In this document: one piece after another, positions 11,497-23,477 of the stretch
How positions within the stretch are numbered: position 1 is the stretch's first letter
Layout: the number at the start of each line of letters is the position of its first letter
Assembly (NCBI RefSeq): GCF_910592395.1
Contig: NC_088314.1
Span: 3,410,001-3,474,000, forward strand
Direction: 5' to 3'
Length of the DNA stretch: 64,000 nt
DNA from: Lineus longissimus
Taxonomy: Eukaryota; Nemertea; Pilidiophora; Heteronemertea; Lineidae
Program-made: the position numbers and the translations under genes
Notes under the pieces: generated by a model
Told to the model about the DNA's origin: nothing
What the model saw: the letters and a program-made list of their open reading frames with translations, nothing else
Databases searched by the model: none

Positions 11497-11640
11497 GATA
11501 AAATCCGAAATGGGTCACAAGTGGAAGTAAAACAAAGAACGTCTTGCAAGGAGCGTAGCAAGGTCACAAGTGAGGAGCTAGTGGGCGTACACTATCTCAA
11601 GTGATCACGTAGTGACGTGATAATGAGATGAAACAGAATC

Positions 11641-11983
11641 CACACACAGAGGGGTTATCCTGACAGATTTGCAACGTACACATCAGACCAGTCGTGGTTC
11701 CCTCAGAAGTACGGCCAATTGAATTTCATCCTATATATAACACCTCGCTGGTAATGGTAACCGCCCATGTTAATGACCAGCGCTGCCAAAAGAGTCGCCC
11801 ACTTTTGGTCTTCGGCTTGCTAGAGAATTTGACGGCTAGTGAAGAAAAATATAAAATTGTCACGACATTACACACCCACGGCCAATGTGGAAATGGTCCA
11901 GACTGGTTTATATCGAACAAATTTTAAAACAATCCTGAAAAGTAGCTGTCAAAACATCGTATTTATTGAATAACTCAGGTCAG
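11641..11983. promoter_or_regulatory. DIRS-GEMIN2 junction and GEMIN2 5' flank
   Basis: This is the 343-bp stretch between the 5' end of the retrotransposon and the GEMIN2 start codon. It should hold the GEMIN2 promoter and 5' UTR. No TATA box or other element stands out. Confidence 0.5.
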
Positions 11984-14313
11984 ATGGAGGAAGAAATTAA
12001 CCTTCAAGATCAAGCACTACCAGTTGCTGATCTTGATGAGGACTTTGACCTCGATATTCCGCCTACAACTGCACAAGATTACCTGCGGCGTGTGTAGTAA
12101 GTTCAGTACCCTAACTTCGCCAGGTCCCTGAAATATGTTAAGTTCAAAGTTGGATCTGGATGTAAGGGTTGCCGGTTGGCCACTCTTGATTGATCTTTTT
12201 AGTGTTACTGCATGGTAGGCCTTTATATTTTTCTTTTGTATATTCAGTTTGGAAGCCAAGGACTGCCCTGCTGTTGTGGTTGCATCCATTGATCCAAGTT
12301 TAGTAAAAAAGAAACAAACATTCCAAGTCAGTAATGTAAGTAAGTTTTAAGTAAGTTAGACCTTCCTTTTCAGCATGATATAAAGTTCCATTCAATTACT
12401 TACATAATGCTGTTCTTTGCAATAAGATGTGTATCTGGGACAGGTGCAGTAAATCACAATGTTCTGTTGCTATTAACCTTGTCGCTGAACAGAAGTCAAC
12501 TTAAGTTAGACAAACCCCTTCGTCATCTATTTCACAAACTTTCCTTGCGACCACCGAAGAGTGAAAGTTCATTTATTTGTTTGAATATCATTGGAACTAA
12601 TTTGAAACCCTTCTCTTTTTTAGAGCACAGGCTGTTCTCCTTGCCCACTCGGCTTTGCTCTTAGTCAATCATGGCAGAGACAACAAGTGGCAGACTTTTC
12701 TGAAGTAAGGCAGGTGAGCCATTGATAGTTAAGCCTACTATGTACTTTGATTTATATTTGAATTGATAAGGAACTGTTTAGAACTTTTCCAACTTTGAAT
12801 CAAAGGTCAATGACCTTCAAAAACGATTATTTCCAAACACAAGATGTAGAATTTGAATTTGTGTGGAGAATGATCTTCATATTAGGAAAGTGACTAGATC
12901 TTTATAACGAGAAAAGTGACTGGTTTTGGCTCCATTATACATCCATTTTCCTTTGATAACAGGTGTTGGCAAAGTGTAAATCCACAGAGGAAAAGTCAAG
13001 GAAATCGAGCCCGCCTCCTTTGGTAAGACAGTTTTTTTCGACCAAGTCCTTTCTCTTCTTGATAATTTCTCATGAAGGCCTACTGGATGTACTTAGAGGG
13101 GAGTTCAAGCTTATAATCATTATAGATAGAAACAATACTACCTTCTTCACTTCTGATTAGATGTATTAAGATACATGTAGAGTTTAAAGACAGAGTTGGT
13201 CAGCAGTTACATAAACCTCTATAACAATATCAGACACCTGTCTATTTCACAGTCTTCAGCTTCCAAACAAATTTCTTTTTAGTTGGATTTAGACGATGTT
13301 GAAGGGTGGTGTAAGCTGTGCTTTGGACGAATGGTGGTCGATAAACACAAAGACATATTACCAGATGGATCAGATGGAGAATCCATAGAACGGCCTCCAA
13401 AATTCAACTATGAGGATGGGACCCCTCCGCTTCTTAGTATCATTAGTAAAATGGACCAGGTAAGCAGTGTCTGACGTATTTCTGGAGACAACAACTGCTC
13501 CTCTCTGGTTTCCACACCACAGCAAGTCATCTAAGACCATCTAATCATTGTTTAAACATTCTGATGGGGTCAGTGCAAGTGTTTTCTGAGTACCATTTCC
13601 AAATGCTTTCAGCCGGCGGTGCTACAAGTTTTAGAATATCATGTTGACTGGTTTGAGGCTACTGGATTTACCACAGAACAGGTAAGTTGAATAAATCATG
13701 TTCCAAAGGTTACAAAATATTGTCTCGAAAACTTTGTGATTTTGCCCTGATGAATAACAGTAATGCTGTTTGAATGATAGCTGTAGCTCAAAGAACTTCA
13801 ATGTAAGCTTTTGTTTGCTTATTTTTGTTGTACATTTATGCTGTCTTACATGCATATTATTACATCTTCCGTCATCTTTTCAGGGCCGATGGTTCTATGC
13901 CCTTCTTGCCAGTGTATCAAAACCACTTTCACCAGAAACGTGTTCATTACTTCGCAGGCTATCAAGGAATTGTTGGAATCTACGTGCAGTTTTAGTAAGT
14001 GGTCATTTGTGTCAAATATCAAGCATAGTTTGCTTTCAAAAGGGTTGCAGTGTGTCTGGCTTCAGCTGACTTTTGGAATCATAATCAAGGTTATTCTCTT
14101 CAGCAGTACCATGTATGATCCGCAAGACAGATTAAGAAATTTTTGATGTAATTATTAGGATTATCCTTGACATAACTTGTGTGTGATTACTTGTAAAAGT
14201 GTCTTCTCTCTCTCTTTCAGATAAAAGATGATCCTCATCTGATACCGCTCAACTTGCTCATCGCTTTAGTCGGCCGTTATTTTGATCAAACGGATATGGC
14301 AGATCAAGGATGA
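11984..14313 (+). CDS. GEMIN2: GEMIN2 (SMN-interacting protein 1), complete
   Basis: Core subunit of the SMN complex; it binds SMN and cradles the Sm protein pentamer before it is loaded on snRNA. Eight exons: 11984-12096, 12248-12335, 12624-12713, 12963-13022, 13283-13459, 13613-13681, 13884-13994, 14221-14313, giving 266 residues, close to the roughly 280 of vertebrate forms. Recognisable blocks: FDLDIPPTTAQDYLRRV at the N-terminus, CPAVVVASIDP, SWQRQQVADFSEVRQ, TPPLLSIISKMDQ, a VLEYHVDWF helix, GRWFYALLASVSKPL, and a C-terminal GRYFDQTDMADQ. The second exon restores a Tyr codon split across the first intron. The gene is convergent with GPKOW. Its start was chosen because the acidic N-terminal segment that contacts Sm proteins follows it directly. 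Confidence 0.96.
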
Positions 14314-14544
14314 CTCGGATGAATTCTAGTCGGACATTACATTGTTTTAAGTAGACTGGCATACAAAGGTCTTGGCCAGATTTTTTTATCCCAACCTCAG
14401 GATGTGCTAGTAAAGTGGATTCACCTCCAGGACTCTTCAGACTATTTCATCATGATGTCATACATATAATCACGTTAGATCTAAAAAAATGGATGAATGA
14501 AATGGAATAATAGCCTGCTGTAAGTTTAACTCAGATGTTTTTTA

Positions 14545-14550
14545 AATAAA
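14545..14550 (+). terminator. GEMIN2 polyadenylation hexamer AATAAA
   Basis: A canonical AATAAA lies 232 nt after the GEMIN2 stop codon, in AT-rich DNA. Confidence 0.6.
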
Positions 14551-16498
14551 AGTTTTAGTAAAATAATCTGAGTTGTATTTTTTAAAAAGCCCTATGACGT
14601 GTGAATAGGCCTTGTACCCACTGAATGGCGACATGAGGTCCATTACATGTACTTGATGGCCTGGTGACATAGCGAAATGGATCAGACTGGACTAAGAAAA
14701 GCTGTGAAGTCCTTTTTTGGCTCACTCGACACTGTCTGCTGAGCTCTTACATCAGCAGATGACATAAATATGTGTACTCTGCCAATAATGCCATGATGTA
14801 GTGCTAGCCTTGTGGGCAGGAAGGCGATGATTTTCATGTTGGCACCAGCAAAGCAAATTTTGTGCACTTGTGGACATAGTACTGTGACTTCCAAAGACTG
14901 ACCAAGGTGCATGAGAAAGGACTGCTAATTTGGGGTAAGTTCATTGATATATTTGGCCTACGTAAATTTGCACTACTAGCTCTGACATTGACTTGACTGG
15001 TTCACAGTGTGAGAAATGGTCTTAAGGGTTGACCATAGGTACCGCCATTTTGGCGAGAACTGGAAATCCTCAAGTAATTAGAACTTTAAAACGTAGTGAA
15101 TGCTCATTTCAAGGGCGGGAGTCAGTTCTTTGTTTTCCAGAGAACAGGGTTTTAAAAGAGCATTCAATTCATTTGGAAAGAGTTCTAATTGCTTTAGGAT
15201 TAGGATGTCTAGCTCAACCCTTAAAGCCATGCAAAAAAAGTCTGACCAACTTGTAATAGTCATCATTATGGGCACCAAGTATCATACATGTATGTGGTTG
15301 GTGCACTGGCTTCCCAACACACTACTGATGCTTATAACCCCATCAAATAGGATAGAACAGTACAAATCTGACAATGTTCTACATGTATGGACACTTCTTC
15401 TCTGTTCTGGGGACTCTACCTCTTGTCAGTTCAATTACATTTTTGTATATAACTTCGTACAAGTTCAAGGAAGCTGTTGAGAGCCACAATAACTAGCAGT
15501 AAACAAGACAGTGTGTTATATACATGTATAGGTTTGTTTGGCTCTGAACAGCCACCTCTGACCATAGTCTAGTACCATAATGAATCATGCGTGTCCTCAC
15601 TTTTGAGGCACTGTTATTGCCACCTACAGTGTACAGTGATAGCATTTCTTGACCGCCTCACCAATTCATGGTTCAACAGCAACCAGACTACTACAATAGA
15701 CAACCATGTGTAAAGGCTCGAGCCAATAGTGAAACAGAATAACTAATGATGTTCCGGTTGCAATGATCCAATTGGTCACTAACCAAAAACCTAAATGTAT
15801 GGTATTACATACAGCAGCAGTCACTGTCCCAAATGAACCCAGACCCAAGACTGCGGTTCTGTGCACAATCACTGTCACCTTCAGTAAAGACATGGCTGCC
15901 AATGTCACATCCACCGCAGACACCACCGTTGTCACATCCAATAGACGAATTCGAAGAAGACGAATCAGTGCCAAAACAAATCTAATGCACACACTCAGAA
16001 CACGTCAGAAGGCCTGAGCCGACTTCGGACAATGCCTAGAGACACGGCGATCCTTTGTTCAAGGTGAAATGCATGACTGATCAGTGCCAAAACAAACTTC
16101 TTCTTCGAATTCGTCTTTGGAGACACATCTGTTGTCACAGTGTTGGTACAATACCTACATATTGTAATTGGGAAAGTTTAAGATCTGCATCATGCATTGA
16201 CCTGTTTATAATCAAAATAAACTGTTTCCAGCATCAGCCCCTTGATTGAAGGCAAAGCACAAAGTCTCAATAAATGCATGATCAGGAGTAGACTCAACAA
16301 CGTGTTCAACACATTTTTATTGTCGAGAACTTTCACTAGTTTCAGTAGAAATGCATGTACAAAATTCAACATTAATTCATTTTTTGTGAATAAATATTTC
16401 AGCATCTATATGAAGTAAACATCTTTTCATTTTCTGTGGTTTTTTTACAACTTTATATCATGGTGCTTCCCCTTTCACTCTTATTGTAAGCAACCTAT
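14551..16498. other. Intergenic DNA between convergent GEMIN2 and GPKOW
   Basis: No supported gene was found. Around 15940-16115 the words TCAGTGCCAAAACAAA (direct) and AGACGAATTCGAAGAAG (inverted) are duplicated, suggesting a small rearranged repeat. A TTTATT at 16316-16321 could be the GPKOW polyadenylation signal read on the minus strand. Confidence 0.5.
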
Positions 16499-19400
16499 TC
16501 AATAGTCCATTTCTGCATCCATGTCTCCCACATACTCGCATATTGAATCAAAGTCTAATTTCAACGCCTGGTCCCTATCGCTCAACAACTGCACAGTAGC
16601 CACACAGTCTAATTTGTCCTTGTTTATAATCTCTGCGAGCTGTCCGTAATATTTCCCGGTAACTATGACGATAAATGAAGGAATAGACTTGGGAATAACA
16701 GTCTCCAACATGGATTGTGAAAGTCCTTCTAGTAATTTTCCGTCATCTGTTTTACAAAGGCAAGTCTTGTCACCCATGACGTCATAAACCACAACCTGAA
16801 ATTGGAAAACGGTGTAAATAAAGAACTTGGCAAGCTGAACCAGGTGAAATAGCAGCCAGAGATTTAACTTCACATGCAAAGCGCCACTACAGATCCCCGA
16901 GCCAGATTTCTGATCCCACTATGCAGCCTCTACCCTGTTCCTGATTTAAATTCTCATGGGACTTGGTCTTACATGGATGTGGTGGACGAAGTTGCACTAT
17001 CACTGCAGTGACAATCGTTGACTCTTGCCACAAATATGTACAAAGACTAATCTTTGAGATCATTCTGATTGCAGTCAGTACCAAACCATGACGGTATATG
17101 GTACAGGCAAGGAATGAATGACTATCTCACCTTTTCCTTGTAGTATTTGCCTTTGTGATATTTCTTGTCCACAATTCTGACTCGACATTGTGGCCGTATC
17201 CACAGGCGAGCTGAACTTGACAATGATGCTGCCGATGATTTATCTCGTGATTTGCCACTGGAAGGAAGAAGAAATGATGATCGATGACTTAACACAAAAC
17301 TTTTTGACATGTAGTGTCAACTCAAGTTCTGGAATATGGGACCAACTAGCTCTCACACACACAGGTATGAAAATGATACCTAAAATTGAACAAAACTCAC
17401 CTGTCATCATGCTTCCGTTTCCGGTCACTCCTCTCGGAATCTCTCTCTGTATTCCTTTCCTTTTCATGCTCCCGAACTCTCTCCTCATCTCTATCTCTGG
17501 TCTTTCCACTATTCCTATCCCTATCCTTATCTCTACCCCTATCAGAGTCTCTATCTCTTCTACTGTCCCGATCTCTTTTGTCAGAATCCCTATTCCTATG
17601 TCTATCTGATTGTTTATCATCTCGATCACGTGACCGATTCCGAGAATGCTCTCTATCTCCGTTAGATTGATGAGTCCTTTCTCTCTCCTCGCGTTCCTTA
17701 TATTTATCAACTTTAGCCTTGTTGATTATTTTCGAACTTTTGTCATATTCTTTCTTTGTCACTAAGCGCACTAAAAACTGTAACAAGTTGACCGTTTCAC
17801 CTCCTATTGCCAATTTGACCATCACGCGGGAATTTTCTGTATCAGTGGCAATTATCTACAAAGAAATCGAAAGAAAAAAGATTGAAAATATAGAGTTTAG
17901 AAGAGTACAGGCTGCAAGCTCTTTCGTAAGACAACAACCTGATGGCCATTGTGGGCAGGATTGATGATTTGAAGCAAAGTTATCATGACATTATCAAGAG
18001 TATTCTCCAGGAATTGTACATCAAAAATGCCTTCTTCGAGATGAAATAATCTCAGCTTTAACAGACTGTTCTTACAAAACAACAAATCGCATCTTACCTG
18101 TCCATACATGTCCTTGTGATGGCCTGTCTGCACCTGGCAATAAGTCCCTTTCTTCATTTCCAACTCCTGCTCTTCCTCCGTCTTCTTAGACTTGTCATCC
18201 TTCTTGGCATTACTGCGGTCTGCTCCGAGACCAAGACCCTTTGGTCGCAGCCCAGGCTCGACTTGGTCAATTATCCTGCAAAGAAAAGAGCAGCCAAGAT
18301 TGCTACAGACCTAATAACGAACTGTTTCTCAACATTGTGGAAACGCATTGTCCACTCTAAGCACAAGCCCACGTCCTGGCTAGGTCAATTCAAAACTCAC
18401 TGAAAATACGTCAACATTTCAGATCTATTGGTTCTAACTGAAGGTAAAGCTAAGACTGGTGGGTCCCTTTTTCTGAAAAAGTGATATTCCATTCCAATTC
18501 ATTGAATGAATGAAGTGACCTTTTTGTGTGTTTTTCAGATTACAAATTCATTCATAGACATACTTTTTATCTTTGCCAATTCCTTCTCCATCCTTCCAAC
18601 CCATTCCTCTCAACATCGCAAAGCCAAAGGCTTCAACTGGAACTGCATCATAGTCAGTACCAGTAGCCTGAAATACATATCAATACGTCATCAGTTTGTT
18701 TATTATTATCTCTGCAAAGAATTGGAATGTGGATGGTAATCACACCATATAGCACATTACTTCAGAGAAGATCATTTCGATAATTTTTAAAGTAACTTGA
18801 GAGCTACCATTGGCAGTTGATCTACATTTAGCTTTCTGCCATTTTCCATTTCTGCTAGGTGGTGACAGCACATGCTGAGTTCTAAGGTCAGCCCAATACT
18901 GTCTACCTGGACATCTTTGTAGCCCCCCCCCCCCCCCCCCCCGATAACATAATCATTGAATTGAATTCTTGAAATGAGACACACCTTGGTTTACATATCT
19001 CTTAACTTACCGCTTCAGGTCGCAGGGAGACATCTAACTTTTCATCTGTTTCAAATCCCTCTGGTACCTTATTCTGCATGAGCAAGGGGATAGCAATGTC
19101 GGAATACCCAGGATCACCTCTTTCTTCCCAATCATCATTCCTTCGGCTCGCATCTAAAATTCGAATTAAAGTAACTTAACGACAAGCATGACTTGTAACA
19201 ACTTAGGCACCTTTAGTTTATACTTTCTTGGGAAGGGTCCCCACACCATCCTTCATTTGCAAAATAGCACTTTCTGCACTCTCTGGGTCTGGCTGTGCCC
19301 CTTTCCCAAATTTCTGGATGCGCCAATCAGACAATACCTATTAGGGTTAGGCCATTATGCCAAAACACACCTGTAACAAGCTCTTTGATTGCCAAGCTGT

Positions 19401-20230
19401 CAATATCCTCTTTCTTCTCTCCGATCTTGATATCTTTTCCATCTACTTCTCCCTCAGCTTTTGTGGGTTCCGATTTACGCTTCTTGGCAAATCTATCTTC
19501 TCTGTCTCGCCATCTATTGGCCTCTATCATAGGTATAACAAGTGTCTTCTTCGCATCCTGATTATCATCCGAGCTGAAAGTGAAGCAGATGAACATATTT
19601 GTGGTACAATTCAATCAAAACCTGAATACAACTTTAATAAATTTGTCCCTTTCTTTCAAGGCCGGGGCCGCCACTGTGCACTACAGTACACCTCTAGCTG
19701 GATGGACATAAATTCAATTGCAGCGATAAATATCATCACACCACAGTCAGTCGGAGACGGAGTCCACACCAAAACAATACATACATTATAATAAAGATGA
19801 CACAAACGAACATTCTGAACAAAAGCACAAGTGTGGTAAGCACCATCTTGATAAGGACCAATTATTCCAATGACGGTGAAAACCACATGGTTTCTTGCGT
19901 TCGCCGGCAGTTCCCGTTGTAGTGGAGAATGAAGCTTCAGAAAAGGACTTTTCCTACATAATGTACATTGCTTATTGAATGTTTAGTTCAATATATTACC
20001 GTAGGCAAAGTGTGGCGCTCATTTTGAGCAAAACTTGACTAATAGACAGACACAAATCCTTAATTTTCACACCTTTTTATTTCTTTCCCATCAAATGTGG
20101 CGACGAAATTGGTATCTTTGTCTACTGATTTCACCTCTTCTGCAATTGCACTCGTTTGAAGTTTCTTTGGAGCCGAGCTTTTGCCAAGTTTGAAGGCAAA
20201 TTTGCTCGAAATCTCCTCTCCTGCCGCCAT
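16499..20230 (-). CDS. GPKOW: GPKOW, G-patch and KOW spliceosomal protein, complete
   Basis: Homologue of human GPKOW and yeast Spp2, a spliceosome component that recruits or activates the helicase DHX16/Prp2 through its G-patch. Exons on the minus strand: 20073-20230, 19371-19573, 19011-19153, 18564-18667, 18098-18275, 17401-17855, 17131-17257, 16499-16795; 554 residues, phases consistent. The N-terminus has the family's [10 protein letters not shown] block and later [13 protein letters not shown]. The G-patch is [19 protein letters not shown], followed by the conserved [14 protein letters not shown]1 is [22 protein letters not shown]2 begins [20 protein letters not shown]. Between the KOWs lies a long Arg-Asp/Ser-rich linker in exon 17401-17855, much like the RS/RD linker of animal orthologues. 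The C-terminal exon has the ETVIPK block. Confidence 0.96.
18923..18942. repeat. Poly-C run of 20
   Basis: An uninterrupted tract of 20 cytosines on the plus strand, inside the GPKOW intron between exons 19011-19153 and 18564-18667. It reads as poly-G in the pre-mRNA. The length is likely to vary and to be prone to assembly error. Confidence 0.9.
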
Positions 20231-20504
20231 GATTACTCATTCAATAACGTACCTCCAACGCGAGAGATTCAGTTCCATGTTTCACCGCTCGACAACTTGG
20301 TGTCACTAGCGTAGGGTGTTGTATCCGTACAGGCGAAAAACCATTCGGTGACTAAAACGTGCTCATAAGGTAGAAGCGCGAAGCGCTTCGCACACGCACG
20401 CACACTCCCTCAAGTTTTCAAAAATAAGCCCTTAGATTTAAACAGAAAGGAAACAATTACCATTACCATGGTTAAACGACCCATGTGATGACTATTTTCG
20501 TAAG
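20231..20504. promoter_or_regulatory. Shared promoter region between GPKOW and a divergent transcript
   Basis: These 274 bp separate the GPKOW start codon on the minus strand from a candidate plus-strand start. They are GC-richer than the flanks, with the palindrome-like GCGCGAAGCGCTTCGC near 20377-20393 and a CACACGCACGCACAC run. No TATA box is seen. This fits a bidirectional housekeeping promoter. Confidence 0.5.
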
Positions 20505-21021
20505 ATGCAGAGTAAATCAAATGGATTTTGTGATGGGAGGCCCGCTCGCGAAAGTTCATGTGACGAGGTGCAAACGCCCCGTAAAATACCTGGGAACAAG
20601 GTGCTTAATGAAGATAAGGAAAGTAACCTTGTCCACCCGCTGCATCAAGCGCAGGTATGTCGGCGATCTACGTACATTCTACATGCAATGACGCTGCGGC
20701 ATAAAGTATGCCAAATATGGGAAACAAAGTGGCGTCACCTGGTGTGAAAATAAATTTGATCTGATTGAGTCATTGTGGTTGATTGATGGGGGCAATAAAC
20801 AGTTGCGTGCCGCTAGTCATTCACAATATCCCCTTGTTTTAGAGTGTTGATGGGATTAGTCTTACGAATGTTAACTCCTACACCGACTTTCCAAGTTGTC
20901 ATGTGAAGATGATTCTTGGAAAATGGGACAATAAATAATTTTCAAAAGAAAATTATTTAAATTTTCTTTTCTTCTTTACTAGCCTGGTGGTGCTCCGACA
21001 CTTCAACTGGTATTGTTTTAA
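20505..21021 (+). CDS. Candidate two-exon small protein, unrecognised
   Basis: Exon 20505-20654 (50 codons) ends at a GTATGT donor. Exon 20983-21021 follows a long pyrimidine tract and TTTACTAG acceptor, in the same phase, and closes with a stop, giving 62 residues. The protein is hydrophilic, with the centre TPRKIPGNKVLNEDKES and a C-terminus PGGAPTLQLVLF. No signal peptide or membrane segment is visible. The gene is divergent from GPKOW. I do not recognise the family. A noncoding transcript with fortuitous frame is the main alternative. Confidence 0.4.
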
Positions 21022-21548
21022 ATATTGTCATGCATTTAAACCAACAAACTGGTGCCCCAATGATGAGATGTTCAGCATGTGATACATTGAATGCGTTATC
21101 CCTTGTATGAATCCAAATCTATCATTTTTCTTTATTTCTTACCACCATCTGTTGCTTTGAGACTGGGCTAATATGCATCTACATTGTATATCCACATCTT
21201 GTAATAATAACTGTACTGAGAAAAAGCTGTCTTAAAAAGCTGTCTTACCTTGGGGTACAGACTGCCACATTTTATTGAATAACCAGACGAGTTTCACAGA
21301 ATAATGTATCGACTAAAGAAACTACATGTAATTTGTCGGAGTATCCAATTGCTCTTGAAAACTGGTACGCGGAAAGATATGATTGTAATGTAATTTGAGG
21401 ACCATTTTAAACTGGTCATCCTAAATGGCATCAACATACCATGATACAGAATTTGTCCTACCAAAACTACTAGTATAATAATGACAATAATATGATGTCC
21501 TCAACAGTCCTTCTAATATGATGTCAGTCTAATTTGTCTGGTGATAAA
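21022..21548. other. Noncoding, with probable poly(A) signal of the Kunitz-WAP gene
   Basis: No exon is supported here. A TTTATT at 21271-21276 is AATAAA on the minus strand, about 275 nt past the stop of the Kunitz-WAP gene, and is a likely polyadenylation signal. Confidence 0.5.
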
Positions 21549-23477
21549 TTACTGGCACATCTTCCGACACTTCGCCAAGGTCTTGAAGTTGTTGCCGTTC
21601 CCTCCACAACCACCATATATGAACTTCTTACACTTCCTCTCTGTCTTGCTGTAGAAGTACCTCTTGTGAGCAGCCCGGCACCTACCAGTGACCTTTTCAA
21701 GGTCACAGACCTCGGGAATTGGCTTTGCAGCGTCTTTCTCATCTACGATTGATAAAAAGAGGAAGACGAAGAAAAATGTGTGTGTTTAACCCACAATAAG
21801 TTACTGAATGTAATCGGGTGGAACGTTTGTGTTCGTACCCGTGTGGTACAAGAGCAGTAACGGTGCTGCTCTTGAAGTCGTGCAAATATTCCACAAAAGT
21901 ACAATTTTGTGGGCTGTGATACCCCCCTCCACTTGTGCATCAGGTAGGCCTGATGAGCCAAACATGTGATGACCCCTATTGTGGCTGAAACACATAATAG
22001 CTGTCCTTAAAATGACAATGTTGCAGAGAGAGGGATTCCGTGGTGTTTGACAATAATTTCCATTTATCCCAAATCGGTCTTATTAAGACAAAGTCACAAC
22101 CAGATGCCGAGGTAAGACCACTGTACTTTATGGATTCCAGGAGAAATGCTTAGATTTTTGGGGGTATCAGTCACTTACCTGTTTGCACGCCGGCGGGAAC
22201 TTGACATGTGTGCCCACATCCGTTAGAGCAGCACATCGTGCCGTCAGGGCAACCACTTGATGGACACAGCTCCACACAAATACCAAAAGTCCCTGTTGGC
22301 ACGGCTGGACACTTCAATTCCATATCTAGACAAACAGAGAAAGAGAGAGTCTTTTATCATTCCCGTTTAGGTAGGCTATAGGCCTAGACTAAAGGCTGAG
22401 CCTCAAAATTCACGTTACTGTCTCATTTCTGATTTTTAGATGAGGCAGTCTGTCATCCTGACCATGTCCTCGGCCTCGCTAGTCTATACATTCAAGACCA
22501 ATCGTTCATTGGATGACGGCCTGAATACACGAAGTACATTGCAACAACCGTAAATCACACCCAACTTTGGCGTTGTCCCGAGATGGAATGCCACCCATTA
22601 CATTCCTCATAACTTACCGGTACTTATTTTGCATCGCTTTTCGCATTTTGCTTTCGTCTTGAACCTATTCTTATTGCCCCTGCAGCCGCCATAGAAGAAC
22701 TGTTCGCACCTGCCCTTCCTGGCATTGAAGTAGAACATCCTAATGGCAGCTTCACAGGGGCCGGGCCTCTTCGGCAAGCTGCATGGCGATTTCTTTTTCT
22801 TAGCAGCCTCAGCTGAAATAAGACGATGAGGACAGCGTAAGCCGAATTCATCCACCGACGCCGGACGATTGGCGTCTCTAAAGTCCGCGCACGTTCAAAT
22901 TCTGTGGACACTGATGTAAAGAACGACGAATAAGCCGAACTCATCACCCTTACTCCGACGGGCAAGCATCGGCTGACGCCGATAGTCGCTTGTCGGATAT
23001 GAATTCGGCTTAGCAGTAATTTAGTGTCCTCGGGCAAAACTGTCCTCCCGGCATTGTGGTTGAGATTTTGTCTTCAAACGACCTATTTACATGTAGGATG
23101 AATTGAATTACCGAAACTTCATGACATCTCCCTCCGTGCTACACTGAATGTGTCATTATAACCCCAGGGTGATTCTAAAGACCTTATTCGGACGTATTTG
23201 CTGGCTAGTCTCAACTAGAAAGGTAGCAGACAAACTATAGATGGTGCTCGAATAGTCCTTAAAGAGGGCATGGAGACAGTGTTGATTGAAATATGAGTGG
23301 AGGGGCGAGCGAGACAATGGAATTCGATAGTACTCATCCATGTTCGCAAATTTTTCGTCTTCTCGAAAAGTGGAACTCATATCAATATAACGGATTCTTA
23401 CCTCCAGTCGCAATCACCAGAACTGCGGCAAAGACAGCCAGCAGCACAGACAGAGAGACGACGCGTAGACCTGCCAT
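21549..23477 (-). CDS. Secreted Kunitz-WAP-Kunitz protease inhibitor
   Basis: Four exons on the minus strand: 23402-23477 (signal peptide, hydrophobic [15 protein letters not shown]), 22618-22812 (Kunitz 1), 22179-22325 (WAP), 21549-21742 (Kunitz 2 and stop); 203 residues. Each Kunitz domain has six cysteines and the FYGGC or IYGGC core. The WAP module has eight cysteines, with the [11 protein letters not shown] core. All three introns are phase 1, so each domain is a symmetrical exon cassette, the usual mark of domain shuffling. By alignment to BPTI the P1 residue of Kunitz 1 is Glu (GPCEA) and of Kunitz 2 is Arg (GRCRA). Kunitz 2 therefore looks suited to trypsin-like proteases and Kunitz 1 does not. 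The role is probably extracellular protease control; the domain mix resembles eppin/WFIKKN-type proteins without being either. Confidence 0.92.

Larger units (their letters stand above)
6969..11640 (-). mobile_element. DIRS-like tyrosine-recombinase retrotransposon
   Basis: The minus strand carries gag-like, RT-RNase H and tyrosine recombinase ORFs in that order, overlapping by 43 and 154 nt, with no integrase or aspartic protease seen. This is the DIRS order. The ends lack LTRs. Instead, 7261-7304 is the exact reverse complement of 11595-11638, 7047-7083 is the exact complement of 11570-11606, and 6969-7052 is the complement of 7177-7260. Such split inverted repeats are the hallmark of DIRS elements, which replicate through a circular intermediate and integrate by recombinase without target duplication. 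All three ORFs are open, so the copy looks young. The exact outer boundaries are uncertain by tens of bases. Confidence 0.92.

Noticed and set aside
15666-16017. Overlapping open frames on both strands between GEMIN2 and GPKOW
   Set aside because: No domain, poor splice context and both frames overlap the same DNA; composition looks noncoding.
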